A stretch of DNA of 64,000 nucleotides from Lysobacter sp. ISL-50 (GTDB taxonomy: Bacteria > Pseudomonadota > Gammaproteobacteria > Xanthomonadales > Xanthomonadaceae): the NCBI RefSeq assembly GCF_018612875.1, contig NZ_JAGGRI010000007.1, positions 124,001 through 188,000 of the forward strand, written 5' to 3'. The stretch's first letter is position 1. Each line of letters starts with the position of its first letter. Both the position numbers and the translations under genes were made by a program. Below are positions 50,234 to 61,155 of this stretch, in pieces. The notes below the pieces were generated by a model. The model searched no databases. It was not told where the DNA came from and was given only the letters and a program-made list of their open reading frames with translations.

Positions 50234-50794
50234 ATGCTGACCCTGAACCAAGAAGGATGGAGTCTCCCGCTCGGAGATCTCGAACCGATCACCACCTGGA
50301 ACGCCCGCGCCGACACCAGTCGGCCGCTGAGCGAATTCGAACGCAGCCAGCTTGTCGCCAGGAGCGGCGGCTATTGGATGGTGCTGACGGCGCTGCTGCT
50401 CGCCGCCGCCGCCGCGGGCTCGCTGGTGTTGCCGTTCGGCTTCGGCGGCGAAGTGGCCTTCGTGGCCGCCGGCCTGGTGTTCATGCTTTCGCTGAATTTT
50501 CCGATTGCGGAAAACCGCGGGCGTTATGCGCGCGACGATATCGAGCTTGGAACCAAGGTGCTCGCCAGCGGCCGCGTCGCATCCATGCGCGTCGCCGGCG
50601 GAAAGCTGCGGCCGTACTGCATCCTCACCTTGATCAGCGACAAAGCGTCCGCGAGCACGATCGAGTTCAAGGTGCCGCGCAGTGCATATACCGCGCTGCA
50701 GAAAGATCGTCGGGTCAGCGTCTGGTACGTGCCGGCCAGCGGCATCGTGATGGAACTGGGCACGGCGTCTTATCGCTATCGCCTGGGCGACTGA
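50234..50794 (+). CDS. Two-helix membrane protein of the local paralogue family (copy 4)
   Basis: A 186-residue protein with the same plan: N-terminal segment with TSRPLSEFERSQL (compare EPLSARDRDRL and QPLSQDEIARL in the double-domain protein), helices about 47-67 and 71-90, then DDIELGTKVLASGRVASMRV and VSVWYVPASGIVMELG...YRYRLGD. No recognised family. It is the most diverged copy on the plus strand. Confidence 0.75.
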   Translation: MLTLNQEGWSLPLGDLEPITTWNARADTSRPLSEFERSQLVARSGGYWMVLTALLLAAAAAGSLVLPFGFGGEVAFVAAGLVFMLSLNFPIAENRGRYARDDIELGTKVLASGRVASMRVAGGKLRPYCILTLISDKASASTIEFKVPRSAYTALQKDRRVSVWYVPASGIVMELGTASYRYRLGD

Positions 50795-50857
50795 GGTTTT
50801 GTCGAGCGATGTGCTCGTAGGGCTGTTAAAGGCTCTGCTTCATAGCGAGCATCCACA

Positions 50858-50960
50858 TTTTTTGCTCGTCATTCCCGCGAACGCGGGAATCCAGCGACTT
50901 TCGTGCGAGAACGTTTGAAGTCACTGGATTCCCGCGTTCGCGGGAATGACGGGCAAAAAA
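50858..50960. repeat. ATTCCCGCG double palindrome
   Basis: Two near-identical inverted arms (about 50858-50900 and 50918-50960) each contain a small palindrome ATTCCCGCGAACGCGGGAAT or its mirror, with outer T6/A6 runs. It belongs to the family at 9446-9513. It lies between copy 4 and the convergent copy 5 of the two-helix family and may terminate both. Confidence 0.9.
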
Positions 50961-51027
50961 CGATCTTCGTTGAGTCCACGCACGATCCGCACTCATTGAG
51001 CCGCACAGAATGGCTTCAACCCGGTTG

Positions 51028-51621
51028 CTATTTTCCGGACGAGGCATCTGGCGACGACGAAATGATCCTGCCGTGTCCATCGAGGATGATGTACTCGTAG
51101 TTGCCGTTGATCAGATTGAACAGCACGGCTTGGCGCGGCGTGTAGGCGATACGGACGCGGTCGCCTTGCGCGATCGCGTGATAGCACGCCGACGGAACCC
51201 GGAAGCTCATGGGTGACTTCGTATCGGGAGCGCTATCGGAGTCGGGATCGACCGCGATGTCGACACTGTAATGAGTCCGCCCGGAATCGCTGTCCTCGCT
51301 CGTCCACAGCGCATGCACATAACCGTCGCGCCAGAGCTTGATGCCGCCGGCCAGATCCGCGCGCAGCGCCTGCTGATCGTGATAGATCGACAACGTCATC
51401 AGCAACCCGATCAGAAACAGCACGCCGAAGCCGAACAGCGATCCGTAGCCGTGCAGCTCCGGCCAGGCAATCACTATCCCCAGGCCCACCGCGACCGTGG
51501 CCAGACCGCCGATCAACGACAACCGGGGCGGCATCGCGGAGACTTGCGAACGCAGATGGTTCAGCTCGCGCGAATCCAGCGGCGCGCTGTCGGTCTCGTC
51601 GTGAGTGAGGCGGGTGGTCAT
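51028..51621 (-). CDS. Two-helix membrane protein of the local paralogue family (copy 5)
   Basis: A 197-residue protein: APLDSRELNHLRS lead-in, helices about 34-53 and 59-80, then LRADLAGGIKLWRDGYVHAL and VRIAYTPRQAVLFNLINGNYEYI. The beta domain holds an acidic loop (DPDSDSAPDTK). The start MTTRLTHDE gives the same N-terminal length as its paralogues; the open frame extends further without similarity. It is convergent with copy 4. Confidence 0.75.
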   Translation of the reverse strand: MTTRLTHDETDSAPLDSRELNHLRSQVSAMPPRLSLIGGLATVAVGLGIVIAWPELHGYGSLFGFGVLFLIGLLMTLSIYHDQQALRADLAGGIKLWRDGYVHALWTSEDSDSGRTHYSVDIAVDPDSDSAPDTKSPMSFRVPSACYHAIAQGDRVRIAYTPRQAVLFNLINGNYEYIILDGHGRIISSSPDASSGK

Positions 51622-51777
51622 GCAAAACCCCTGCTGGGAATCCTCGGCCTTCCGGTGCGTTTCGCGTTTATAGCGCCGGCAGATCGTTCGCGCCACTTTC
51701 GCATCGGTCGGCGTGGAAGCCATGCGCTGCCGTTTGAAGGCGTTCGCGATCTTGCGGACGGCGCAGCTCGCGTCGGG

Positions 51778-52383
51778 CTAGGGGCGCGCGATGCAAAGCG
51801 ACGTGCGCCGGGTGTAGTCGTGTCCCCAACTGCGGAATCCGGCGGTGTCGATGTGCAGATGGCGGCGATCGTAAAAGCCCAGGCCGAAGCTGCGCGCCGC
51901 GCCTTCGCGACGCCAGAACGCGCATAACGACTGGATGTCCGCGTCGCTGGCGAGGTCGAAATCGTATGCGCCGCCGCTCATATGCCGGCTGCGTGAGCTG
52001 CCGCCTTCGCAGCGATTCAATCGCGGCTCGCGGTAGGCGGAAGTGAGCTCGGCGCCGTCGAGCAAACCGGCACGGCGCAGATCGCCGATCAAGCGCAAGG
52101 TGCGGACGGTATCGGGCCAAGCCGATTTTGGCGGCAATGCGAATTCGGCCGCGCGGCACCACCGCCAGCGTCGCCCGGAGCGCAGCAACTCGCTCATCGG
52201 TATCAGGCCGGCGACGCCTTGGGCGCGCAGGTACGCCCGATATTCGTCAACATCGGTGCGCTGGCCGGCGAGCCAGTGTTGATAACGCTCGGCCGGCGAG
52301 GGCGCTTGGCAAGCGGCGATCGAGATCGCTAACAGCGCAAACAGCAATCGAGCGCGCCGTATCGGATCGGCGCCGCGACTCAC
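51778..52383 (-). CDS. M15-type D,D-peptidase lipoprotein
   Basis: A 201-residue lipoprotein (lipobox IAAC, Cys25) with a peptidase M15_3-like zinc domain. SAYREPRLNRC and SSRSRHMSGGAYDFDL give the first His and Asp ligands, and RRHLHIDTAGFRSWGHDY gives the last His. Such enzymes cut D-alanyl peptide bonds in peptidoglycan. The start is GTG, overlapping the stop of the upstream Mth938 gene (GTGA), so the two are coupled. Confidence 0.85.
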   Translation of the reverse strand: MSRGADPIRRARLLFALLAISIAACQAPSPAERYQHWLAGQRTDVDEYRAYLRAQGVAGLIPMSELLRSGRRWRWCRAAEFALPPKSAWPDTVRTLRLIGDLRRAGLLDGAELTSAYREPRLNRCEGGSSRSRHMSGGAYDFDLASDADIQSLCAFWRREGAARSFGLGFYDRRHLHIDTAGFRSWGHDYTRRTSLCIARP

Positions 52384-52754
52384 GCCGCGAGCACGAACCC
52401 CGCGACCACGCGCCGGCCTTCGCCGGCCAGCACGTTGAAGGTGCGCGCGGCGGCGGCGTTGGTCATCGATTCCAGGCCGACGCCGCGGCGCAGGCAGGCG
52501 GCCAGGGTCGCGGCCGGCGGAAACGCCTGGGCGGCGCCGCAGCCGAGCACGATCAGCTCCGGCTCCAGCGCGAACAAGGGTTCCAGGTCTTCGATCGTCA
52601 GTGAGCGCACATCGCCCACCGCCCAGTCTTCGACCAGGCGGTTCGGCGCCAACACGAAACTGCGCTCGATCCGGCGATCGTTCACCAGCGCGGCCTGGCC
52701 GTCGGCGCCGCGCAGGAAGAATTCGTGGTCGGGACGCTCGAGGGTCAGTTGCAT
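52380..52754 (-). CDS. Mth938-like domain protein
   Basis: A 124-residue cytoplasmic protein of the Mth938/DUF498 family, related to the mitochondrial complex I factor NDUFAF3. Features are SFVLAPNRLVEDWAVGDVRSL, PELIVLGCGAAQAFPPA and VGLESMTNAAAARTFNVLAGEGR. Bacterial function is not known. It is translationally coupled to the M15 lipoprotein gene. Confidence 0.88.
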   Translation of the reverse strand: MQLTLERPDHEFFLRGADGQAALVNDRRIERSFVLAPNRLVEDWAVGDVRSLTIEDLEPLFALEPELIVLGCGAAQAFPPAATLAACLRRGVGLESMTNAAAARTFNVLAGEGRRVVAGFVLAA

Positions 52755-52774
52755 GGGACGGGGACGGGGATGGC

Positions 52775-52873
52775 GGATCGGGAATCGGGAATCGGGAATC
52801 GGGAATCGGGAATCGGGAAAAGCTGGGGCGGGGCGGCTTTTACCGATTCCCGATTCCCAATTCCCGATTCCCG
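52775..52873. repeat. CGGGAAT heptamer repeat with inverted copy
   Basis: The left side (52775-52823) holds about six tandem copies of the 7-bp unit CGGGAAT. The right side (about 52836-52873) holds the inverted run CCGATTCCCGATTCCC. Together they form a large hairpin just after the yhbY stop codon on the minus strand, where it may end that transcript. Confidence 0.92.
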
Positions 52874-52878
52874 GCCTC

Positions 52879-53184
52879 TCAGGCCCTGGGCAACACGATC
52901 TGCCGCTTGTCCTTGCTCGGCCGGTACAGCACGGCGGTGTGGCCGATGCGCTGGACCAGGGCGGACTCGGTGCGCTGGGCGATCTCAGCGATCAGTGAGT
53001 CTCGGACTTCGCGGTCGTCGGCGCCGACCTTCACTTTGATCAGCTCGTGGTGTTCCAGGGCCAGGTCGATTTCGGCGACCAAGGAATCCGTCACCCCCTT
53101 ACCGCCGACCTGGAGCATCGCTTTGAGGTCGTGGGCCAGTCCGCGCAGGAAGCGGGTCTGGGCGGAGGTCAGCAGGGTCGGCAT
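52879..53184 (-). CDS. yhbY: Ribosome assembly RNA-binding protein YhbY
   Basis: A 101-residue CRM-domain protein associated with pre-50S ribosomes. [20 protein letters not shown], the RNA-binding loop [19 protein letters not shown] and HHELIKVKV are diagnostic. It is divergent from rlmE with 78 bp between, a common arrangement in gammaproteobacteria. Confidence 0.93.
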   Translation of the reverse strand: MPTLLTSAQTRFLRGLAHDLKAMLQVGGKGVTDSLVAEIDLALEHHELIKVKVGADDREVRDSLIAEIAQRTESALVQRIGHTAVLYRPSKDKRQIVLPRA

Positions 53185-53262
53185 CGGGTCACACGAACGG
53201 AGCGGAAAGGGCGCTCAGGGTATCATGGCGTCCCCAACCCCCACCGGGACGGCCGCCCGCTC

Positions 53263-53910
53263 ATGGCGACCCGCAGCAAATCCAGCCAGCGCTGGCTCAA
53301 GGAACACTTCTCCGACCCCTTCGTAAAGAAGGCCAAGGCCGAAGGCTTGCGCTCGCGCGCGGCCTATAAATTAGAGGAACTGGTCGAGCGCGACCGCCTG
53401 CTCAAGCCCGGGATGATCGTGGTCGATCTGGGCGCCGCGCCCGGCGGCTGGTCGCAATGGGTCCGCAGCGAGCTGGACCGGATGAACCCGCGCCAGCCCG
53501 GACGGGTCATCGCCCTGGACATCCTGGAGATGCCCGGCCTGGCCGGGGTCGATTTCATTCTCGGCGATTTCCGCGAAGACGAGGTCCTGGCCCAGCTGGA
53601 AGCCAGCGTGGGCGGGCAGAGCGTGGACCTTGTGCTGTCCGACATGGCCCCCAATATGAGTGGCGTGGATGCGGTCGACCTGCCGCGGGCGATGCACCTT
53701 TCGGAGCTGGCGATGGATTTCGCCGACCGGCACCTGAAGGTCGAGGGTACGTTCCTGATCAAGCTGTTCCAGGGCGTGGGCTTCGACGATTACGTGCGCG
53801 AACTGCGCCGTCGCTACGCCAAGGTGTCGATCCGCAAGCCGGCGGCTTCGCGCAAGCGGTCGCCGGAGGTGTACGCGCTGGCACAGGGCAAAAAGGCCGC
53901 GATGACCTGA
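53263..53910 (+). CDS. rlmE: 23S rRNA 2'-O-methyltransferase (RlmE/FtsJ)
   Basis: Heat-shock-type methyltransferase that modifies U2552 of 23S rRNA. The 215 residues show [11 protein letters not shown] with the first catalytic Lys, the SAM motif [26 protein letters not shown] (catalytic Asp), and FLIKLFQG (second Lys). It precedes ftsH in the same direction, the conserved rlmE-ftsH pair. Confidence 0.96.
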   Translation: MATRSKSSQRWLKEHFSDPFVKKAKAEGLRSRAAYKLEELVERDRLLKPGMIVVDLGAAPGGWSQWVRSELDRMNPRQPGRVIALDILEMPGLAGVDFILGDFREDEVLAQLEASVGGQSVDLVLSDMAPNMSGVDAVDLPRAMHLSELAMDFADRHLKVEGTFLIKLFQGVGFDDYVRELRRRYAKVSIRKPAASRKRSPEVYALAQGKKAAMT

Positions 53911-54031
53911 GCCTTGGGCTAACGGGTGATTGCACCGGGCGCTGAACCGGCCGAATCTCGGCAAGTGCCCGGCGACGGGTGTGTGACAATCTGGGCGTTA
54001 CCGCCGGCGCACGAGGCGTCGGAGGACACGA

Positions 54032-54056
54032 GACCCCCCACACAGCCTGTGGGGTC
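54032..54056 (+). promoter_or_regulatory. Stem-loop in the ftsH leader
   Basis: GACCCC and CACA pair with TGTG and GGGTC around CAGCC, with a two-base bulge, 17 bp before the ftsH start. It could influence ftsH translation or be a processed 5' hairpin. Sequence evidence alone. Confidence 0.4.
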
Positions 54057-54072
54057 GCAGGGTAGGAAATAC

Positions 54073-55968
<1,896 letters not shown>

Positions 55969-56009
55969 TCGGATCGCGCCGCGTAAGCGGACATCGCTGA
56001 GAGAACGGG

Positions 56010-56040
56010 AACGCCGGAGCTTGCTTCGGCGTTTTCTTTT
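56010..56040 (+). terminator. Terminator of ftsH
   Basis: AACGCCGGAGC and GCTTCGGCGTT pair (one wobble) around a TT loop, followed by TTCTTTTT. It is 42 bp after the stop codon. Confidence 0.92.
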
Positions 56041-56060
56041 TGGGGTGTCTGGTGTTTGGA

Positions 56061-56152
56061 CGAAAAGCATCGGGGCTGAAGCCCCTCCTACAAAAGACTT
56101 CGGGAATGCACGAGGTCTTTTGTAGGAGGGGCTTCAGCCCCGATGCTTTTCG
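56061..56152. repeat. GGCTTCAGCCCC inverted repeat, reversed arm order
   Basis: Arms 56061-56102 and 56111-56152 match with one mismatch in 42 bp. The arms run GAAAAGCATCGGGG outward to TCTTTTG inward, the reverse of the arrangement at 39947. It lies between the ftsH terminator and folP. Confidence 0.92.
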
Positions 56153-56227
56153 ATCAGCCCTCCAGCAAACCCACCCAGTGCCCAAGCGGTTAGCATTCCA
56201 ATCATCGCCGCCCGCCCGGAACCGCCC

Positions 56228-57127
56228 ATGTTCGACCTCGCCCCGACCCTGGACTGCAACGGCCGCCGCCTGACGCTCGATCGCCCGCGCGTGCTCGGCA
56301 TCGTCAACGTCACGCCGGATTCCTTCTCCGACGGCGGCGCCCACGACACGCTCGAAGCGGCGGTCGCGCACGGCCTGAGGCTGGCGGAGGAGGGCGCCGA
56401 CGCGCTCGACATCGGCGGCGAGTCCACCCGCCCCGGCGCCGACGAAGTCCCGCTGGAGGAAGAGCTGCGCCGCACGATTCCGGTGATCGAGCGGCTGGCG
56501 CGCGAGACCTCGCTGCCGATCAGCATCGACACCTCCAAGCCCGAAGTCATGCGCGCCGCGGTCGCCGCCGGCGCCGGCCTGATCAACGACGTCTACGCGC
56601 TGCGTCGCGAAGGCGCGCTGGATGCCGCGGCCGAACTCGGCGTGCCGGTCGTGCTCATGCACATGCTGGGCGAACCGCGCTCGATGCAACAGCAACCCGA
56701 ATACGACGATGTCGTCGCGCACGTGCACCGCTTCCTGGCCGAACGCATCTTCGCCGCCGAGATGGCCGGCATCGCCAAGAAGCGCATCGTGGTCGATCCC
56801 GGTTTCGGCTTCGGCAAGACCTTGCAGCACAACCTGACCCTGCTGTCGCAGCTGGAACGCTTCACCGAACTCGGTGTGCCCGTGCTCGCGGGACTGTCGC
56901 GCAAGCGCAGCATCGGCGAGTTGACCGGGCGTGAGGACGCGCGCGAGCGCGTGCACGGTTCGGTCGCCGCGCATCTGATCGCGGCGCAGCGCGGCGCGAT
57001 GCTGCTGCGCGTGCACGATGTCGCCGCGACCGTGGATGCGCTCAAGGTCTGGGCCGCGGTGGCGGCGCAGCAGATGCCCAAGCGTGCCGCGTCACCGGCC
57101 ATGCCGAAGTGGCCTGACGACGAATAA
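56228..57127 (+). CDS. folP: Dihydropteroate synthase
   Basis: Folate pathway enzyme joining p-aminobenzoate to dihydropterin pyrophosphate; the target of sulfonamides. The 299 residues show VLGIVNVTPDSFSDGG, ALDIGGESTRPGA, SIDTSKPEVM, LINDVYAL, VVLMHMLG and VDPGFGFGKT. It follows ftsH as in many gammaproteobacteria, but glmM is not next to it; a 1.2-kb repeat region follows. Confidence 0.96.
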   Translation: MFDLAPTLDCNGRRLTLDRPRVLGIVNVTPDSFSDGGAHDTLEAAVAHGLRLAEEGADALDIGGESTRPGADEVPLEEELRRTIPVIERLARETSLPISIDTSKPEVMRAAVAAGAGLINDVYALRREGALDAAAELGVPVVLMHMLGEPRSMQQQPEYDDVVAHVHRFLAERIFAAEMAGIAKKRIVVDPGFGFGKTLQHNLTLLSQLERFTELGVPVLAGLSRKRSIGELTGREDARERVHGSVAAHLIAAQRGAMLLRVHDVAATVDALKVWAAVAAQQMPKRAASPAMPKWPDDE

Positions 57128-57322
57128 AGGTCGGGTTGCCGGCGATGCCGGGGCGATGGCATGAGCCGCGGTCCGCGACCCGCGCGTATCTCCCGGTACA
57201 AGCGACGCGAATCCAAGGCCTTGACGAAATCGCGATCACGCGGCAGCGACTCGTAGCGATGCACGAAAATCGACGCCGGCACGGCGCCTGAAAATTCGCT
57301 CCGCATGCCGCGAAATCGCCTT
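57128..57322. other. Gap between folP and the repeat array
   Basis: 195 bp with no supported gene. An open frame on the minus strand crosses it but has no recognisable protein features. Confidence 0.5.
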
Positions 57323-58204
57323 GGCTAAAATTTAGCCGCAATGGCCGGACCCTTGCGGCATAAGGCGTGAAACACGATGCCAATGCGTGTATCCGCAGGT
57401 TTGTCCACAGTGTTTGTGGACATAAAAATTCGCCGCGCGAATCCGGCGGCGACGATGCGCCGACACGCTCGAAAGCGCTTGCAATCCACGAACGATTCTG
57501 CATCGCGCCGGCGATCGCGCGCATGCGCGCAAACGCGGAAAAGTCAAACAAAATCGTTGGCTAAAATTTGTCCATAGTTGCCCAGGCCCTTGCCACGCAA
57601 GGCGCTCAGCGCAAACCGCACATGCCTGTCCGCAGGCTTGTCCACAGGCATTGTGGACAGCGCTCAAGTCCGCGTTGCGCCACAGGCAAGCGCGCTTGCC
57701 GCCGCGTCGATCGCGTTGCGCGTTCGATGCGATGCCGATGCGACCGCATCCATAAGCGCTCATCGCGCACCCGCCGAATCGCGATGCGCTGTCAAGCGAT
57801 TTGTGTGGTCAAAAAATGTCCAAACATATGCGACCCCTTGCAGCGCAAGGCCTGCAGCGCAGACTCCACACCGGTGTCCTCAAGCTTGTCCACAGAGTCT
57901 GTGGAAATCGCAATCGACGCGTTCACGCGCGCATCGGCCGCTCGCGAGTCGACACGCCGATCGCGCGATCGAAGTCAAGAAAATAGAGTGGTCAATTTTT
58001 CGCCAACCCTCTTGCAATGCTTATGCCGCAACGCTTCGCGCAGGTCGATCCGGAATCTGTCCGCAGGCTTGTCCACAGGCTGTGTGGACAACCGTGACCG
58101 AGTGGTCAAAAAACCGACAAACCGCCGCAAGCCGTTGCGGCGCCTGGGCTGCGGGCGCTTATCAACAGGCTTGCCCCAGTGGTTCTCCACACGATCTGTG
58201 GGGA
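57323..58204. repeat. Five-unit array of composite palindromic repeats
   Basis: Five direct units of 100-103 bp lie at 57323-57422, 57559-57659, 57805-57907, 57988-58090 and 58102-58204, separated by spacers of 136, 145, 80 and 11 bp. Each unit opens with an A/T tract (GGCTAAAATTT or GTGGTCAAAAA). A CTTGC/GCAAG-type palindrome sits near its middle (clearest as CCTTGC-N3-GCAAGG in units 2 and 3). Each unit ends in a 21-bp palindrome TGTCCACA-N5-TGTGGACA, perfect in units 1, 2 and 4 and with one mismatch in unit 3. The spacing from A/T tract to palindrome is constant (79-82 bp). TTGTCCACA resembles a DnaA box with one mismatch to TTATCCACA; TTATCAACA occurs in unit 5. The array occupies the upstream region of miaA. 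Confidence 0.88.
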
Positions 58205-58303
58205 ACCGGCGACGGGCCAGCGACCGGAGCGCGGGGCAGACCGCGGCTTTCGTCGCGCCCGTGCCTGTGCGAGGCTTCCGGCTCGTTACGCTTCGCCGCC
58301 CGC

Positions 58304-59293
58304 ATGACCGCTTCCTCCGACCCGCGCCCACTCGCCATCGCCCTGATGGGGCCGACCGCCTCGGGCAAGACCGCGCTCGCGCTGGACTGGGCGCAGCGCC
58401 TGGACGGGGAGATCGTCAGCGTCGATTCGGCCCTGGTCTACCGCGGCCTGGACATCGGCGCGGCCAAGCCCACCGAGGCGGAGCGGGCGCAAGTCCCGCA
58501 TCACCTGATCGACCTGCGCGATCCCTGGCAGACCTATTCGGCCGCCGAGTTCGCGCTCGATGCGCGCCGGGCCATGGACGAGATCGCCGCGCGCGGGCGG
58601 ATGCCGATCCTCGCCGGCGGCACCGGCCTGTACTTCCACGCCCTGCTGCACGGGCTGTCGGACATGCCCGAGGCCGATCCTTCCATGCGCGAGCGGATCA
58701 CCGCCGAAGCCGCGGAGCAGGGCTGGGATGCGATGCACGCGCAGCTGGCGGCGATCGACCCGGAGGCCGCGGCGCGCATCCACGCCACCGACGCCCAGCG
58801 CATTCAGCGCGCGCTGGAGGTCTATCGGCTGTCCGGCCGCGGCATCAGCGATTGGCGCCGCGCCTCGGCGCAGGCGCCGCGGCTGCCGTACCGCGTGCTC
58901 AAGCTGGTGCTGGCGCCGGCCGATCGCGCGGTGCTGCATGGGCGGATCGAGCGCCGCTTCGAGCAGATGCTGGAGGCCGGCTTCCTCGACGAAGTCCGGC
59001 GACTGCGCGAACTGCCCGGCCTGCGGGCGCACCCGCAGCCGCTGCAACTGCCGGCGATCCGCGCGGTCGGCTACCGCCAGGCCTGGGAACATCTGGACGG
59101 CGCCTACGCCGCCGCCGAGTTCCGCGACCGCGGGGTTTTCGCCACCCGGCAGTTGGCCAAGCGCCAGTTGACCTGGCTGCGCGGCGAGCTTGACGCGCGC
59201 TGGTTCGATCCTTTGCGCGATGCGGCGGAACTCGCATGCGCGCTGAGGCTGTTCGCCGCCGGGCGGCTGCGCGAAGGGACACCCGCCGCATAG
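58304..59293 (+). CDS. miaA: tRNA dimethylallyltransferase
   Basis: Adds the isopentenyl group to A37 of tRNAs reading UNN codons. The 329 residues show P-loop [68 protein letters not shown] and [12 protein letters not shown]. The start ATG at 58304 is preceded by an open frame running through the repeat array that has no family similarity. It heads the miaA-hfq-hflX-hflKC block. Confidence 0.96.
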   Translation: MTASSDPRPLAIALMGPTASGKTALALDWAQRLDGEIVSVDSALVYRGLDIGAAKPTEAERAQVPHHLIDLRDPWQTYSAAEFALDARRAMDEIAARGRMPILAGGTGLYFHALLHGLSDMPEADPSMRERITAEAAEQGWDAMHAQLAAIDPEAAARIHATDAQRIQRALEVYRLSGRGISDWRRASAQAPRLPYRVLKLVLAPADRAVLHGRIERRFEQMLEAGFLDEVRRLRELPGLRAHPQPLQLPAIRAVGYRQAWEHLDGAYAAAEFRDRGVFATRQLAKRQLTWLRGELDARWFDPLRDAAELACALRLFAAGRLREGTPAA

Positions 59294-59485
59294 AATGGAG
59301 CGCGCAAACCCGGAACCGGGTCGCAATGTTTGCTTGCACTTGCGTTAACATCGGGCAGTCGCCCCTGTGGGGACAACAGCCGGCGATACGGAAGCACCCG
59401 CCTTCGGGCCTCCCGGGGCACACTGGGAACCCGCCGGAGCGGGGCGCGCCGTCCTAATAACTAGAACATGCTGGGGAACTAGAAG

Positions 59486-59758
59486 ATGTCTAAGGGGCAA
59501 TCCCTGCAGGATCCTTTCCTGAATGCGCTGCGTCGCGAACGTGTACCGGTCTCGGTGTACCTGGTCAACGGCATCAAGTTGCAGGGCACCATCGAATCTT
59601 TCGACCAATTCGTGGTGCTGTTGCGCAACACCGTAAGCCAGATGGTCTACAAGCACGCCATTTCCACCGTGGTCCCCGCGCGCAACGTCCGCGTCGGCCC
59701 GGGCGGCGGCTATGTGCAGTCCGCCGACGGCAGCGACAACGGCGAAGAGGCCGAATAA
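59486..59758 (+). CDS. hfq: RNA chaperone Hfq
   Basis: Hexameric Sm-like protein that pairs small RNAs with mRNAs. The 90 residues show [20 protein letters not shown] with the proximal-face Gln, [20 protein letters not shown] (Sm1) and [11 protein letters not shown] (Sm2). The C-terminal tail is short and acidic ([12 protein letters not shown]). Canonical position between miaA and hflX. Confidence 0.98.
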   Translation: MSKGQSLQDPFLNALRRERVPVSVYLVNGIKLQGTIESFDQFVVLLRNTVSQMVYKHAISTVVPARNVRVGPGGGYVQSADGSDNGEEAE

Positions 59759-59856
59759 ACGCGGGAGCGGGCGGTGGAGAATTGAGAAACCGGCGCGGCG
59801 CCTCCATATGAGTTCGTTCTGCCTGTTCCTCACTTCTCCGAGCACCCTCCCGACTG

Positions 59857-61155
59857 ATGTTCGAGCGTTCTAAAAAGGGCGAGCACGCCTTGTTGATCCA
59901 GCCTCATGCCGGCGGCGCGCCGGATGAGGACCTGCTGGAAGAGTTCGCCGATCTGGCGCGATCGGCCGGCGCCTCCGTGGCCGCCGTGCTGACCGCGCGC
60001 ATCGACCGGCCCAACGCGGCCACCCTGATCGGCAGCGGCAAGCTCGACGAGGTCAAGGCCGCGGCCGACGCCAGCGGCGCCGACCTGATCCTGGTCAACC
60101 ACTCGCTGTCGCCCGGCCAGGAGCGCAACCTCGAGCGCCTGCTGGAGCGCCGCGTGGTCGATCGCACCGGCCTGATCCTGGACATCTTCTCCCAGCGCGC
60201 GCAAAGCGCCGAGGGCAAGCTGCAGGTCGAACTGGCCCAGCTCAAGCACATGTCCACCCGCCTGATCCGCGGCTGGACCCACCTGGAACGCCAGCGCGGC
60301 GGCTCCATCGGCTTGCGCGGTCCCGGCGAAACCCAGCTGGAAACCGACCGCCGGCTGCTGCAAAAGCGCCTGGAGCAATTGCAAAAACGCTTGGACAAGG
60401 TCGAAGTGCAGCGCACCCAGATGCGCCGCGCGCGCATGCGCAGCGAACTGCCGCGCGTGGCCCTGGTGGGTTACACCAACGCCGGCAAATCGACCCTGTT
60501 CAACGCCATGACCGGCGCCGATGCCTACGCCGCCGACCAGTTGTTCGCGACCCTGGACCCCACCGTGCGCCGGATCGATCTGTCCGGCGGCGCCGCGGTA
60601 TTGGCCGACACGGTGGGGTTCGTGCGGGACCTGCCTCATGATCTGGTCGCCGCGTTCCGCTCGACCCTGTCGGAGGCGCGCGAGGCCGACCTGCTGCTGC
60701 ACGTGATCGACGCCGCCGACCCGCTGCGCGACGAGCGCATCGCCCAGGTCGATGAAGTCCTCAACGAAATCGGCGCCGGCGATCTGCCGCAGGTGCTGGT
60801 GTTCAACAAGATCGACCGCCTCGACGGCGTGGCTCCGCGCATCGACCGCCCGGGCGAGGAAAAGAACCGGGTCTGGGTCTCCGCCCGCGACGGCCAGGGC
60901 CTCGACCTGCTGCGCAGCGCGCTGGGCGAAGCCCTGCAACTGCGCCACGTGCAGGGCAGCGTGCGCATCGTGCCGCAGGCGGCGAAGCTGCGCGCGCGCC
61001 TGCACGAGCTCGGCGCGGTGCGCGCCGAGCAGGCCGACGAGCTCGGCTGGCTGGTCGAGGTGGATCTCGCCGTGGCCGACGCCCAGCGCCTGTTCGTGCA
61101 GGCGCACGGCGAGGTTTTGCGGCCCTTGCTTGAGGCCGCCCAGGCCCCCACCTAG
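59857..61155 (+). CDS. hflX: Ribosome-associated GTPase HflX
   Basis: GTPase that splits stalled or hibernating ribosomes. The 432 residues contain the N-terminal HflX domain (DEDLLEEFADLARSAGASV, IGSGKLDEVKAAADA), the coiled linker RRLLQKRLEQLQKRLDKVE, G1 GYTNAGKSTLFNAM, G3 DTVGFVRDLP and G4 NKID. It follows hfq by 98 bp. Confidence 0.95.
   Translation: MFERSKKGEHALLIQPHAGGAPDEDLLEEFADLARSAGASVAAVLTARIDRPNAATLIGSGKLDEVKAAADASGADLILVNHSLSPGQERNLERLLERRVVDRTGLILDIFSQRAQSAEGKLQVELAQLKHMSTRLIRGWTHLERQRGGSIGLRGPGETQLETDRRLLQKRLEQLQKRLDKVEVQRTQMRRARMRSELPRVALVGYTNAGKSTLFNAMTGADAYAADQLFATLDPTVRRIDLSGGAAVLADTVGFVRDLPHDLVAAFRSTLSEAREADLLLHVIDAADPLRDERIAQVDEVLNEIGAGDLPQVLVFNKIDRLDGVAPRIDRPGEEKNRVWVSARDGQGLDLLRSALGEALQLRHVQGSVRIVPQAAKLRARLHELGAVRAEQADELGWLVEVDLAVADAQRLFVQAHGEVLRPLLEAAQAPT

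Noticed and set aside
57042-57551. Minus-strand frame between folP and the array
   Set aside because: It overlaps folP and the repeats, and no ribosome site or domain was seen.
57323-58204. CRISPR array
   Set aside because: Repeat units are about 100 bp and degenerate, spacers vary from 11 to 145 bp, and no cas genes are near.
57568-59293. Long open frames (over 540 codons) running through the repeat array into miaA
   Set aside because: The upstream part reflects GC-rich repeats without stop codons, the second frame is out of register with MiaA, and MiaA family similarity begins only at 58304.
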